Origin: DATIHF01 sp035480955
GTDB lineage: Bacteria; Patescibacteriota; Microgenomatia; Woykebacterales; RBG-16-39-9b
DNA length: 5,885 bases
NCBI GenBank assembly: GCA_035480955.1
Contig: DATIHF010000075.1
Span: 1 to 5,885, forward strand
Reading direction: 5' to 3'
The notes beneath the pieces are model-generated. The model was not told the origin of the DNA. It saw only the letters and a program-made list of their open reading frames with translations, and ran no database searches. The position numbers were made by a program, and so were the translations under genes. Each line of letters begins with the position of its first letter. Position 1 is the first letter of the stretch. Shown here in pieces: positions 1 through 4,774 of the stretch.

Positions 1-1080
1 GAAAAACCCCGCGAGGAGTACTTTGTTGAGATTGTTGATTACGCTTGGAAGAGATTGATTTGCCAAAATTAGAAACGCTGGCATGAAAAACAAGGCGGGT
101 AAGAAAATCCGCGTTAACCCGTGAGCAAAAGGTGCGAATAATACCCAGTAGAAACCAAACAAGATTACTACCAAAAGGCCTTTTTCGAAACGCCGTTTCC
201 TATTAAAAAGGACCAGAGCTAGAGAAAGAAAAAGCCCGATTAGAAATAAGGCTGGGAAAACTAAGGCGAGAAAGGTGTTTTTGTCAAAAGTGGAGAATAA
301 ATCAAAGCTAGGGCTAAAGTAGAGGTATATTTTTTTACCTAAACTAAATAACGTCAAACTGTTTCCACCGACTTGAGTCGGGATAGCACTTTTTTTGGTT
401 AAAAAAACCTCGGCTTGGGAAAGTAAAATCGGTAAGTAGACCACCAGGCTAAGGAGTGGGGAAAAGATCAGAAAAAGTTTCTTCTTCTCCTTCATTCTTA
501 AAAATTTAACAGAGAGGAGAACACTTCCTACTAAGAAAACAATTAACCCTGGATAATCTATAAGTACGAGAGTTACTGCGGAAATAAAGTAGAGTAACCA
601 ATCTTTTTTTGTTAATCGTTCCGCTTTAATAAACAGCTTACTTACCACCCAGATAAAAACCATTGAGGCAAGGAAAAGTGGGGCGTACATCCTAAGATTT
701 GTCGAGTAAAAAATCAGCGTTGGGGAAACAATTGCTAAAGTAAGCGCCATTAAGGCTTTCCTATTGGACTTTGACAAGTGCAAAAGAGTTTTATAGCCAA
801 AGAACAATCCTCCAGCAAAAATAATAGAGTGTACTAGTCTCAAAAATATCTCGTTAGTATTTTTTACTATTTGGGTCAGGAGTTTGAGTAATAGGTAATA
901 GGAAGGAAGATGAACATCGAAATTTTGGTAAATCTGACCCCATGATTTTTCTGCTGTTTGAAGTGAGTAGGCTTCGTCTCCCCAAAGATTTAACTTGGTG
1001 GAGTAATTAAGGCAAATTAAGACAAAAATTGAACAAAGGATAACCGCCGGGAGACTTTTTTGAAGTTTTTTTATTCCCAC
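1..1080 (-). CDS. GT-C fold membrane glycosyltransferase (ArnT/PMT-like, GT39/GT83 type), C-terminus cut by window edge
   Basis: The minus strand is open from a GTG at 1080 to the window edge, giving 360 codons without a stop. The product is a multi-pass membrane protein with about eight to nine hydrophobic segments, the first at residues 11-25. Residues 33-39 (WGDEAYS) in the first outer loop match the acidic DE motif of GT-C enzymes, where the Asp is catalytic. HLPSYY (57-62), NLRMYAP (128-134) and a late HGLTRIFLPAL (320-330) fit the same family. Such enzymes move a sugar from a polyprenyl-phosphate donor onto a lipid or protein outside the membrane; donor and acceptor cannot be told here. 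Family members usually have 450-550 residues, so 100 or more are missing. The GTG is the only sensible start, since an in-frame TAA lies two codons upstream and the next ATG is near residue 111. There is no clear ribosome site. The gene diverges from the sortase gene. Confidence 0.9.
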   Translation of the reverse strand, partial: MGIKKLQKSLPAVILCSIFVLICLNYSTKLNLWGDEAYSLQTAEKSWGQIYQNFDVHLPSYYLLLKLLTQIVKNTNEIFLRLVHSIIFAGGLFFGYKTLLHLSKSNRKALMALTLAIVSPTLIFYSTNLRMYAPLFLASMVFIWVVSKLFIKAERLTKKDWLLYFISAVTLVLIDYPGLIVFLVGSVLLSVKFLRMKEKKKLFLIFSPLLSLVVYLPILLSQAEVFLTKKSAIPTQVGGNSLTLFSLGKKIYLYFSPSFDLFSTFDKNTFLALVFPALFLIGLFLSLALVLFNRKRRFEKGLLVVILFGFYWVLFAPFAHGLTRIFLPALFFMPAFLILANQSLPSVINNLNKVLLAGFF

Positions 1081-1135
1081 TTTTTAGTTATAGCTTTAAA
1101 AACAATTCTAGTTTCAGTAGCTTATTAAAACTTAA

Positions 1136-1163
1136 ATTATAGCATTGAGTAGGTTTCTTTAAA
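1136..1163 (-). promoter_or_regulatory. Promoter of the glycosyltransferase gene (extended -10)
   Basis: On the minus strand a perfect extended -10, TGCTATAAT, occupies 1144-1136. A partial -35, TTTAAA, lies at 1163-1158 with a 16-bp spacer. Transcription would start near 1129, about 50 nt before the GTG at 1080. The -35 lies inside the hairpin at 1151-1166. This is seen by eye only. Confidence 0.6.
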
Positions 1164-1175
1164 CCTCTTCTTTTT
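1151..1175 (+). terminator. Terminator-like hairpin upstream of the sortase gene
   Basis: AGGTTT-CTTT-AAACCT (1151-1166) is a perfect 6-bp stem with a 4-nt loop, followed by CTTCTTTTT on the plus strand. It has the form of a short intrinsic terminator. No gene lies upstream on the plus strand, so it would act on a sortase leader that started further left, or on stray transcripts. The stem is A/T-rich and weak. Confidence 0.35.
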
Positions 1176-1188
1176 GGGTTTTTAGGGC

Positions 1189-1197
1189 TGCTACGAT
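1189..1197 (+). promoter_or_regulatory. Possible extended -10 for the sortase gene
   Basis: TGCTACGAT matches the TGnTATAAT extended -10 at six of its eight fixed positions. A start near 1204 would give a leader of about 43 nt to the GTG at 1247. No convincing -35 is seen 16-18 bp upstream, so support is moderate. Confidence 0.35.
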
Positions 1198-1246
1198 TTA
1201 GTCACGAGAGGAGGGACACTTGGGCTAGTTTTCCTCGGGAGGTTTT

Positions 1247-1969
1247 GTGAGGTTTGGTGGCACGTTAACGTGGGTGGTAATCCCTCTCTTAATGCTGGGA
1301 CTAGTGATCCAGATTCTCTCACCAAAAAAGGTGGTCATACAGTACCCGGCTTCTGCAGAAGGAGGTTCGGTAGAGAGTCTTTCTAGTATTACACCTACTA
1401 GTACAGACCCGCCCAATCCTTTCGCAACCGCAACTGCGACACTAACACCAATTAGTATTCCAGATCGGACTGAGACCATTACAGTTAGAGAACCGGAAAA
1501 GGTCGTAGCTACAGAGATAGCAATTCCAACCTCAGTCTCAGACGAACATTTAGTTATTGAGAAGATTGGGGTGGATTCAGAGACGACGCATCGAGAAATC
1601 GCTAAGAATGGGGTTATGGAAGACCCAGCCGTTCCGCTTGAAGTCTCTAGTTATGAACTCACCGATTATCCAGAATTGGAAAATCAGAGACTTTTTGCAG
1701 GGCATTATGATTATGCTGGCTTTGGTCCGGCAATCTTCCACCGACTAGGCGAGCTAAAGAGAGGAGACTTGATTAAACTTGCTGAACCAGAGGGTGAAAA
1801 ACACTTTATTGTAATCAGTAATGAAGTTTTTCCTATCACCTTCAACGTTTACCAAATTCTTAATCGATCAACTTGGCTTGAGACAATTAATCTGATAACC
1901 TGTGACGGAACTTTTGTAGCGAACAATTACACCGAAAGAAGATTTATCCAAGCTGTGCGTGTGGATTAA
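1247..1969 (+). CDS. Membrane-anchored sortase (cysteine transpeptidase)
   Basis: This 240-residue protein has one N-terminal membrane segment (about 8-24), then a Thr/Pro/Ser-rich linker (45-100), then a sortase domain (102-240). The catalytic His is H153 in LFAGHYDY, the Cys is C219 in LITCDG, and the Arg is R231 or R232 in the last strand. GPAIFHRLGELKRGDLI (160-176) is typical of the fold. Sortases cut surface proteins at a sorting signal and join them to the envelope or to pilus subunits; the layout resembles class E/F-like enzymes, but the class is not secure. No substrate with a sorting signal is visible in the window. The start is a GTG with a strong GGGAGG site (1237-1242) four bases upstream. 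The SD can pair weakly with CCTC just before it. The gene converges on the tRNA cluster and ends at a shared terminator. Confidence 0.93.
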   Translation: MRFGGTLTWVVIPLLMLGLVIQILSPKKVVIQYPASAEGGSVESLSSITPTSTDPPNPFATATATLTPISIPDRTETITVREPEKVVATEIAIPTSVSDEHLVIEKIGVDSETTHREIAKNGVMEDPAVPLEVSSYELTDYPELENQRLFAGHYDYAGFGPAIFHRLGELKRGDLIKLAEPEGEKHFIVISNEVFPITFNVYQILNRSTWLETINLITCDGTFVANNYTERRFIQAVRVD

Positions 1970-1983
1970 AAGAAAAAAAATAT

Positions 1984-2016
1984 AAAAGGCTCTGCTCTGT
2001 GGGGCCTTTTCTTTTT
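1984..2016. terminator. Bidirectional intrinsic terminator between sortase and tRNA-Ser(CGA)
   Basis: AAAAGGC (1984-1990) pairs with GCCTTTT (2004-2010), and a G-U and a C-G pair extend the stem to 9 bp with a 9-nt loop. On the plus strand it is followed by CTTTTT. On the minus strand it is followed by ATATTTTTTTT, complementary to 1983-1973. It can therefore stop both the sortase transcript, whose stop codon is 14 nt away, and the tRNA transcript coming from the right. Confidence 0.85.
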
Positions 2017-2081
2017 GGCGGAGGGGGTGAGACAGGATGAATTGCTTCGCAATGACGAACTCACCAGTTTTTGGCGGAGGG
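2012..2081. repeat. 14-bp direct repeat of the tRNA-Ser 3' end bracketing a 42-bp palindromic, REP-like insert
   Basis: TTTTTGGCGGAGGG occurs at 2012-2025 and again at 2068-2081. The second copy is the 3' end of tRNA-Ser(CGA) (acceptor strand, discriminator, CCA) plus flank. The 42 bases between them (2026-2067) open with GGTGAG (2026-2031) and nearly close with its complement CTCACC (2060-2065). Inside is a second palindrome, ATTGC-TTC-GCAAT (2041-2053). The core ATTGCTTCGCAATGACG resembles dispersed palindromic repeats seen in many bacterial genomes, from memory only. It could be a small mobile repeat with a target duplication, or the scar of a deleted tandem tRNA-Ser gene. Confidence 0.7.
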
Positions 2082-2161
2082 AGGAGGATTCGAACCTCCG
2101 GTACCGTTTCCGATACATCGGTTTTCGAAACCGACGCTTTCAACCACTCAGCCACCCCTCC
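2072..2161 (-). tRNA. tRNA-Ser, anticodon CGA
   Basis: This is a 90-nt class II tRNA. The acceptor stem GGAGGGG pairs with TCCCTCC (last pair G-U), followed by discriminator G and an encoded CCA. The anticodon stem TCGGT/ACCGA holds the loop TTCGAAA, giving anticodon CGA for codon UCG. The long variable arm is a 6-bp stem (GTATCG/CGGTAC) capped by GAAA, the serine mark. The T arm is GGAGG-TTCGAAT-CCTCC. It lies 6 nt downstream of tRNA-Arg and is the last gene before the terminator. Its sequence is close to that of tRNA-Ser(UGA), so the two are likely paralogues. Confidence 0.97.
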
Positions 2162-2167
2162 AATAGT

Positions 2168-2243
2168 TGGCGCCCCCGACAGGATTCGAACCTACGACCT
2201 CAACGTCCGCAACGTTGCGCTCTATCCACTGAGCTACGGGGGC
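2168..2243 (-). tRNA. tRNA-Arg, anticodon GCG
   Basis: This is a 76-nt tRNA with acceptor stem GCCCCCG/CGGGGGC, discriminator G and encoded CCA. The anticodon stem CAACG/CGTTG closes the loop TTGCGGA, so the anticodon is GCG with G37. It would read CGC and, by wobble, CGU. An A in the D-loop (GTGGATAG) fits the arginine identity base A20. The T stem carries two G-U wobble pairs. Most bacteria read these codons with anticodon ACG edited to ICG by TadA, so GCG is notable. It lies 38 nt downstream of the membrane-protein gene and 6 nt before tRNA-Ser(CGA). Confidence 0.95.
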
Positions 2244-2260
2244 TAATATTAGGTTTAGTT

Positions 2261-2266
2261 ATTATA
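2261..2266 (-). promoter_or_regulatory. -10 element for tRNA-Arg / tRNA-Ser(CGA)
   Basis: A perfect TATAAT lies on the minus strand, ending 17 nt before the tRNA-Arg 5' end. Transcription would start near 2254. The -35 is poor: TTGCTA at 2292-2287 has a 20-bp spacer and lies over the end of the upstream gene. It may be an internal promoter that adds to read-through from that gene. Confidence 0.5.
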
Positions 2267-2281
2267 CCTTAGGCAGGGAAA

Positions 2282-2896
2282 TTAACTAGCAATTTTGTGG
2301 AATTTTTCCGAAAGGTAGTCGGCAGCTTTATCCATGAAAGTTTCTTTCGGGATTTCTCGAAAAGGGATGAATTGAGCCATGGTCTGTTTGATTGTTTCTT
2401 TTTCCCCATCTCCTACTAGTAAACTCAAACGGCGGGGGTAATTCAGATAGGTCTCTAGCTGAATTGTTTCATGATCATCTTTCTTTACAAACCAGTAATC
2501 AAAAAGTTCTGCCCAAAGATAGCTTCTCCCCCCAGTTAATACCCCTTCGGTGGTGAGTTTGTGCTCTACGTCATGAGGAGGAACAGAGGCCATGACGTAA
2601 GCGACAAATCCAAGTGCTGCAATCGGCGCAATAATTATGAACTGTTTAAGGAAGAGCAGAATTAGGATGATAATTAAGAGTAGTAGAAATAGGTAAGTGA
2701 ACCACTTTCGATTTCTCGGGATGAAGATTCGCTCCGGTGCTTTCCAGGCGTAGAGGGTTCTAACTTCAAAGGTTTGGGCCGGTTGGGTTTGACTTGCAGT
2801 AGGTTGCTGTTGTTGGGCAACCTGCTCTTGCAATTGAGTTAATTGCTTTTTGAGTTCTTCAATGGATTGGTTATGATCAGCAGGTTTTTTTGCCAT
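2282..2896 (-). CDS. Conserved two-helix membrane protein of unknown function (CPR-type, DUF5673-like in layout)
   Basis: This 204-residue protein has a short coiled coil (10-30) running into a Gln-rich stretch (QQQQPTASQTQPAQ, 28-41), the motif YAWKAPERIF (49-58), and two close membrane segments (about 66-83 and 86-104). A C-terminal soluble domain follows, with EHKLTTEGVLTGGRSYLWAEL (111-131, shown in part), FDYWF (132-136) and RRLSLLVG (155-162). Both ends probably face the cytoplasm. The C-terminal part resembles the small PH-like domain seen in similar two-helix proteins of Patescibacteria; this is family recall, not a search result. Function is unknown. The ATG lies 11 nt after the encoded CCA of tRNA-Ser(UGA), and there is no Shine-Dalgarno site, so the mRNA probably shares the tRNA transcript and is freed by tRNA 3' processing. 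No terminator separates it from tRNA-Arg. Confidence 0.8.
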   Translation of the reverse strand: MAKKPADHNQSIEELKKQLTQLQEQVAQQQQPTASQTQPAQTFEVRTLYAWKAPERIFIPRNRKWFTYLFLLLLIIILILLFLKQFIIIAPIAALGFVAYVMASVPPHDVEHKLTTEGVLTGGRSYLWAELFDYWFVKKDDHETIQLETYLNYPRRLSLLVGDGEKETIKQTMAQFIPFREIPKETFMDKAADYLSEKFHKIAS

Positions 2897-2907
2897 TGGA
2901 TGAGTGT

Positions 2908-2997
2908 TGGCGGAGGGAGGAGGATTCGAACCTCCGGTAACATTGCTGCTACATTGGTTTTCAAGACCAACGCCTTAAACCACTCGGCCACCCCTCC
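2908..2997 (-). tRNA. tRNA-Ser, anticodon UGA
   Basis: This is a 90-nt class II tRNA. The acceptor stem GGAGGGG/TCCCTCC has a last G-U pair, then discriminator G and encoded CCA. The anticodon stem TTGGT/ACCAA holds the loop CTTGAAA, giving anticodon UGA for UCA and, with modification, other UCN codons. The variable arm GTAGCA-GCAA-TGTTAC has a GNRA cap. The T arm is identical to that of tRNA-Ser(CGA). It lies 37 nt after tRNA-Ser(GCU) and 11 nt before the membrane-protein ATG. Confidence 0.97.
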
Positions 2998-3034
2998 ACT
3001 ATACTACTTTTTGGACTGAAATTTAATTATTTTC

Positions 3035-3123
3035 TGGCGGAGGGTACAGGATTCGAACCTGTGTGACGCTTTCGCGCCAACGGTTTAGCAAACCGTCCCC
3101 TTAAGCCACTCGGGCAACCCTCC
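3035..3123 (-). tRNA. tRNA-Ser, anticodon GCU
   Basis: This is an 89-nt class II tRNA with acceptor stem GGAGGGT/ACCCTCC, discriminator G and encoded CCA. The anticodon stem ACGGT/ACCGT closes the loop TTGCTAA, giving anticodon GCU for AGC and AGU. The variable arm TGGCGC-GAAA-GCGTCA again carries a GNRA cap. The T arm is ACAGG-TTCGAAT-CCTGT. It is the first gene of the cluster, about 40 nt behind its promoter. Confidence 0.97.
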
Positions 3124-3169
3124 GCGAACCTGATCACGCTTTCTTAAGAGCAGAGCGCGAGAGCGATCT

Positions 3170-3198
3170 ATTCTAACAAAAGCTGTATCTTACTTCAA
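3170..3198 (-). promoter_or_regulatory. Promoter of the tRNA-Ser cluster
   Basis: On the minus strand, TTGAAG (3198-3193) is followed after exactly 17 bp by TAGAAT (3175-3170), preceded by TGT to give an extended -10. Transcription would start near 3163, leaving a 40-nt leader before tRNA-Ser(GCU). The -35 overlaps the comF stop codon (3197-3195), so comF read-through may also feed the cluster. Confidence 0.75.
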
Positions 3199-3860
3199 CG
3201 TGGGTGGGCTAGAGTCAAACCCCAGACTTTTTCTGCTCCGGCTTTTTTCAACTGTGCGGCTGCCTCTTTCAAAGTCGCCCCCGAAGTCCAAACATCATCA
3301 AAAACGAAATAACTAGCCTCTTTTAAAGGTCTTGCAACTTCAAAGGCAGCTTTAACATTTTGGCTCCTCTGCCTTTGACTGAGACCAACTTGTGAGTCAG
3401 TTGCTTTCTTTCTTTTTAGTAGAGTAGGGTCAAATTTAAGTTGAAATTTATCAGCAACAACTTTACCCAAAAGTTCTGCTTGGTTAAAGCCGCGATAGTT
3501 TGAGCGGCTTTTATGTAGGGGCAAAGGGAGCAAAATCCAGTTTTTATCTTCAATTAGAGGATTTTCGAATTTGAATTTTTCAGAAAATTCTTTGAGTAAA
3601 TCAGTAGTAAAGCGGTATTTCAAGCTTTTAATTAGTTCTTGAACTGGGTTTTTGTAAACTGTCAAAGAGACAATTCCATCAATACCTAAAGCTTTTGAAC
3701 AACGCGGGTGAGTCTGTCCGGAAACTGCGCCCTTATAGCAGTAAGCGCAGATTTGATTATCTAGATATTCTACTTTTAGAGTGCAACTCTCACACAAATA
3801 ACTTCCAAGTTTTTTGCAACCAACGCAATATTTAGGGAAAACTAGGTCAAGTAAGCCCAT
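3195..3860 (-). CDS. comF: ComF family phosphoribosyltransferase-like competence protein
   Basis: This 221-residue protein has the full ComF layout. An N-terminal double zinc ribbon has C12/C15, C23/C26, C38/C41 and the H51-P-R-C54 pair. The conserved block LLPLPLHKSRSNYRGFNQAELL lies at 110-131 (given here as positions), and the PRPP-binding loop FVFDDVWTSGAT at 185-196. Length matches the family (about 210-240). ComF acts in the cytoplasm during natural DNA uptake, probably working with the helicase ComFA and replication priming; here no other competence gene is in the window. The ATG at 3860 has no Shine-Dalgarno site. An extended -10 six bases upstream suggests a leaderless mRNA. The gene lies just after the tmRNA terminator, and its stop overlaps the tRNA promoter. 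Confidence 0.93.
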   Translation of the reverse strand: MGLLDLVFPKYCVGCKKLGSYLCESCTLKVEYLDNQICAYCYKGAVSGQTHPRCSKALGIDGIVSLTVYKNPVQELIKSLKYRFTTDLLKEFSEKFKFENPLIEDKNWILLPLPLHKSRSNYRGFNQAELLGKVVADKFQLKFDPTLLKRKKATDSQVGLSQRQRSQNVKAAFEVARPLKEASYFVFDDVWTSGATLKEAAAQLKKAGAEKVWGLTLAHPR

Positions 3861-3866
3861 GTTTAG

Positions 3867-3875
3867 ACTCTAGCA
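3867..3875 (-). promoter_or_regulatory. Possible extended -10 giving a leaderless comF mRNA
   Basis: TGCTAGAGT (3875-3867) matches the extended -10 pattern. Six bases separate it from position 3860, the A of the comF ATG, so the predicted transcription start is the start codon. The upstream position for a -35 falls in the tmRNA terminator and shows no good match. Confidence 0.45.
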
Positions 3876-3878
3876 CAC

Positions 3879-3905
3879 AAAAACCCACCTTTAGAGTGGG
3901 TTTTT
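3879..3905 (-). terminator. Intrinsic terminator of ssrA (tmRNA)
   Basis: AAAAACCCAC and GTGGGTTTTT form a perfect 10-bp stem with a 7-nt loop. It begins 2 nt after the tmRNA CCA end on the minus strand and provides its own T tract. The stem is symmetric, but its position right behind ssrA shows which transcript it serves. Confidence 0.88.
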
Positions 3906-3907
3906 GA

Positions 3908-4272
3908 TGGTGGAGATGCCCGGATTCAAACCGGGGTCCGACAAACAGTTCCAAAAAGCGCTACAAGCTTGTTTAGCTAAAATGATTTCCCTCAAAGGCA
4001 ACTAGCTAACGAAATCCGTAAGAGGTTAGGTTGTCGATAAGGTCTGTACTTTAAAGCAGTAACCAACGTACTTAAAGTTAGTCCTGGCTGATTGACATCC
4101 ATGAAGGCCCCACCAAGAGAGAGTAGTCAGGATGCTTCTTAGGCGTAAGCGTAAGAAGGAGAAAATGCCTTATTAGCATTTATGGTTGGTCATCAATAGT
4201 TTTACGACTTGTCTGACCAGAGGTCGGCTTGCTCTTTTTGAAAGGTGCTTCCCGTCGATTTACAACATCCCC
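3908..4272 (-). ncRNA. ssrA: tmRNA (transfer-messenger RNA)
   Basis: This one-piece tmRNA is 365 nt, the usual size. The 5' end GGGGATG pairs with CATCTCC near the 3' end (one G-U), followed by A and an encoded CCA. The T arm CCCGG-TTTGAAT-CCGGG and the conserved 5' TCGACGGG are present. It enters stalled ribosomes charged with alanine and carries a short frame that tags the unfinished protein for breakdown. Its protein partner SmpB is encoded 26 nt upstream on the same strand, so joint transcription with cutting at the 5' end by RNase P is likely. A terminator follows directly. The pseudoknots were not fully traced. Confidence 0.96.
4139..4177 (-). other. tmRNA tag frame, ANKAFSPSYAYA
   Basis: Reading from a GCT resume codon at 4177, 12 codons give ANKAFSPSYAYA and then TAA (4141-4139). 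The stop codon lies inside a 7-bp hairpin (CTTCTTA/TAAGAAG, minus strand), the place it has in other tmRNAs. The frame has two TGA codons just upstream, so the tag cannot begin much earlier; the preceding AAT is the main alternative start. The usual LAA end is missing. Confidence 0.75.
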
Positions 4273-4298
4273 AAGACTAGAGTCTACTCCTGGTAAGA

Positions 4299-4769
4299 CT
4301 AGTCCTTAGCTTTGCGGGCGTTGATTTTGTCTTTCCTGAGAAATTCTTCGGTTTCTCTCGCCACTGCTTTTTTCTTCAGATCGTCTCTCTTGTCAGTCTT
4401 TTTCTTCGGGATTGCCTGGGCAATTTCTACCTTAATCAGGTTGTGAGTAGTATACACCTTTGTAGGCACAAAAGTCAAGTTCTTAGAAGCTAGCTGAACC
4501 GTCATTCTCTCTATTTCTTCGGTCTTTAAAAGAAGTTTTCTTTCTCGTCTAGGGTCAGAGGAGGGATCAAAACCATATTTGTAAGGAGCGATATAGCAAT
4601 TGACTAAAAAAGCTTCGCCGTTGCCGATTCTTACGTAAGAATCTTCTAGGGTGACGCTCCCGGCTCGAGCTGACTTTACCTCACCACCAGTTAGGACAAT
4701 CCCTGCTTCGAGATGATCCTTGAGAAAATAATTATAACTAGCTTTTTTATTTAAAACTGAGGAAGCCAT
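4299..4769 (-). CDS. smpB: SmpB, tmRNA-binding protein
   Basis: This 156-residue protein matches the family length and motifs: YNYFLKDHLEAGIVLTGGE in the first strands (12-30), EVKSARAGSVTLEDSY (30-45), DPRRERKLLL (72-81), and the basic tail with DKRDDLKKK (126-134). SmpB binds the tRNA-like part of tmRNA, and its C-terminal tail enters the empty mRNA channel to allow trans-translation. The ATG at 4769 lies 5 nt after the stop of the upstream gene, with AAGG three bases before it, a short and weak ribosome site, so translational coupling is likely. ssrA follows 26 nt downstream, placing both parts of the rescue system in one unit. The tail is rich in Lys and Arg as expected. Confidence 0.96.
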   Translation of the reverse strand: MASSVLNKKASYNYFLKDHLEAGIVLTGGEVKSARAGSVTLEDSYVRIGNGEAFLVNCYIAPYKYGFDPSSDPRRERKLLLKTEEIERMTVQLASKNLTFVPTKVYTTHNLIKVEIAQAIPKKKTDKRDDLKKKAVARETEEFLRKDKINARKAKD

Positions 4770-4774
4770 TGACC

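Noticed and set aside
1225..1479. 84-codon minus-strand frame
   Set aside because: It lies antisense to the N-terminus of the well-supported sortase gene and has no family features.
1557..1748. 63-codon plus-strand frame
   Set aside because: It is an out-of-frame shadow inside the sortase domain.
1868..2155. Open frame on the minus strand, start MAEWLKASVSKTDVSE
   Set aside because: It is the translation of the tRNA-Ser(CGA) gene and flank, a well-known kind of false protein.
2015..2272. Two overlapping plus-strand frames of 69 and 85 codons
   Set aside because: They are antisense to tRNA-Ser(CGA) and tRNA-Arg, and their sequences (REEDSNLR, RQDSNLRP) are the usual tRNA shadows.
3147..3156. 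AGAGCAGAGC here matches GCTCTGCTCT at 1989-1998 in reverse complement
   Set aside because: A 10-bp, low-complexity match is expected by chance.
3908..4272. ssrA as an integration site for a mobile element
   Set aside because: tmRNA ends are common attachment sites, but no integrase and no second copy of the ssrA 3' end is seen in the window.
4297..4304. GACTAGTC palindrome at the end of smpB
   Set aside because: An 8-bp palindrome is too short to be meaningful and overlaps coding sequence.
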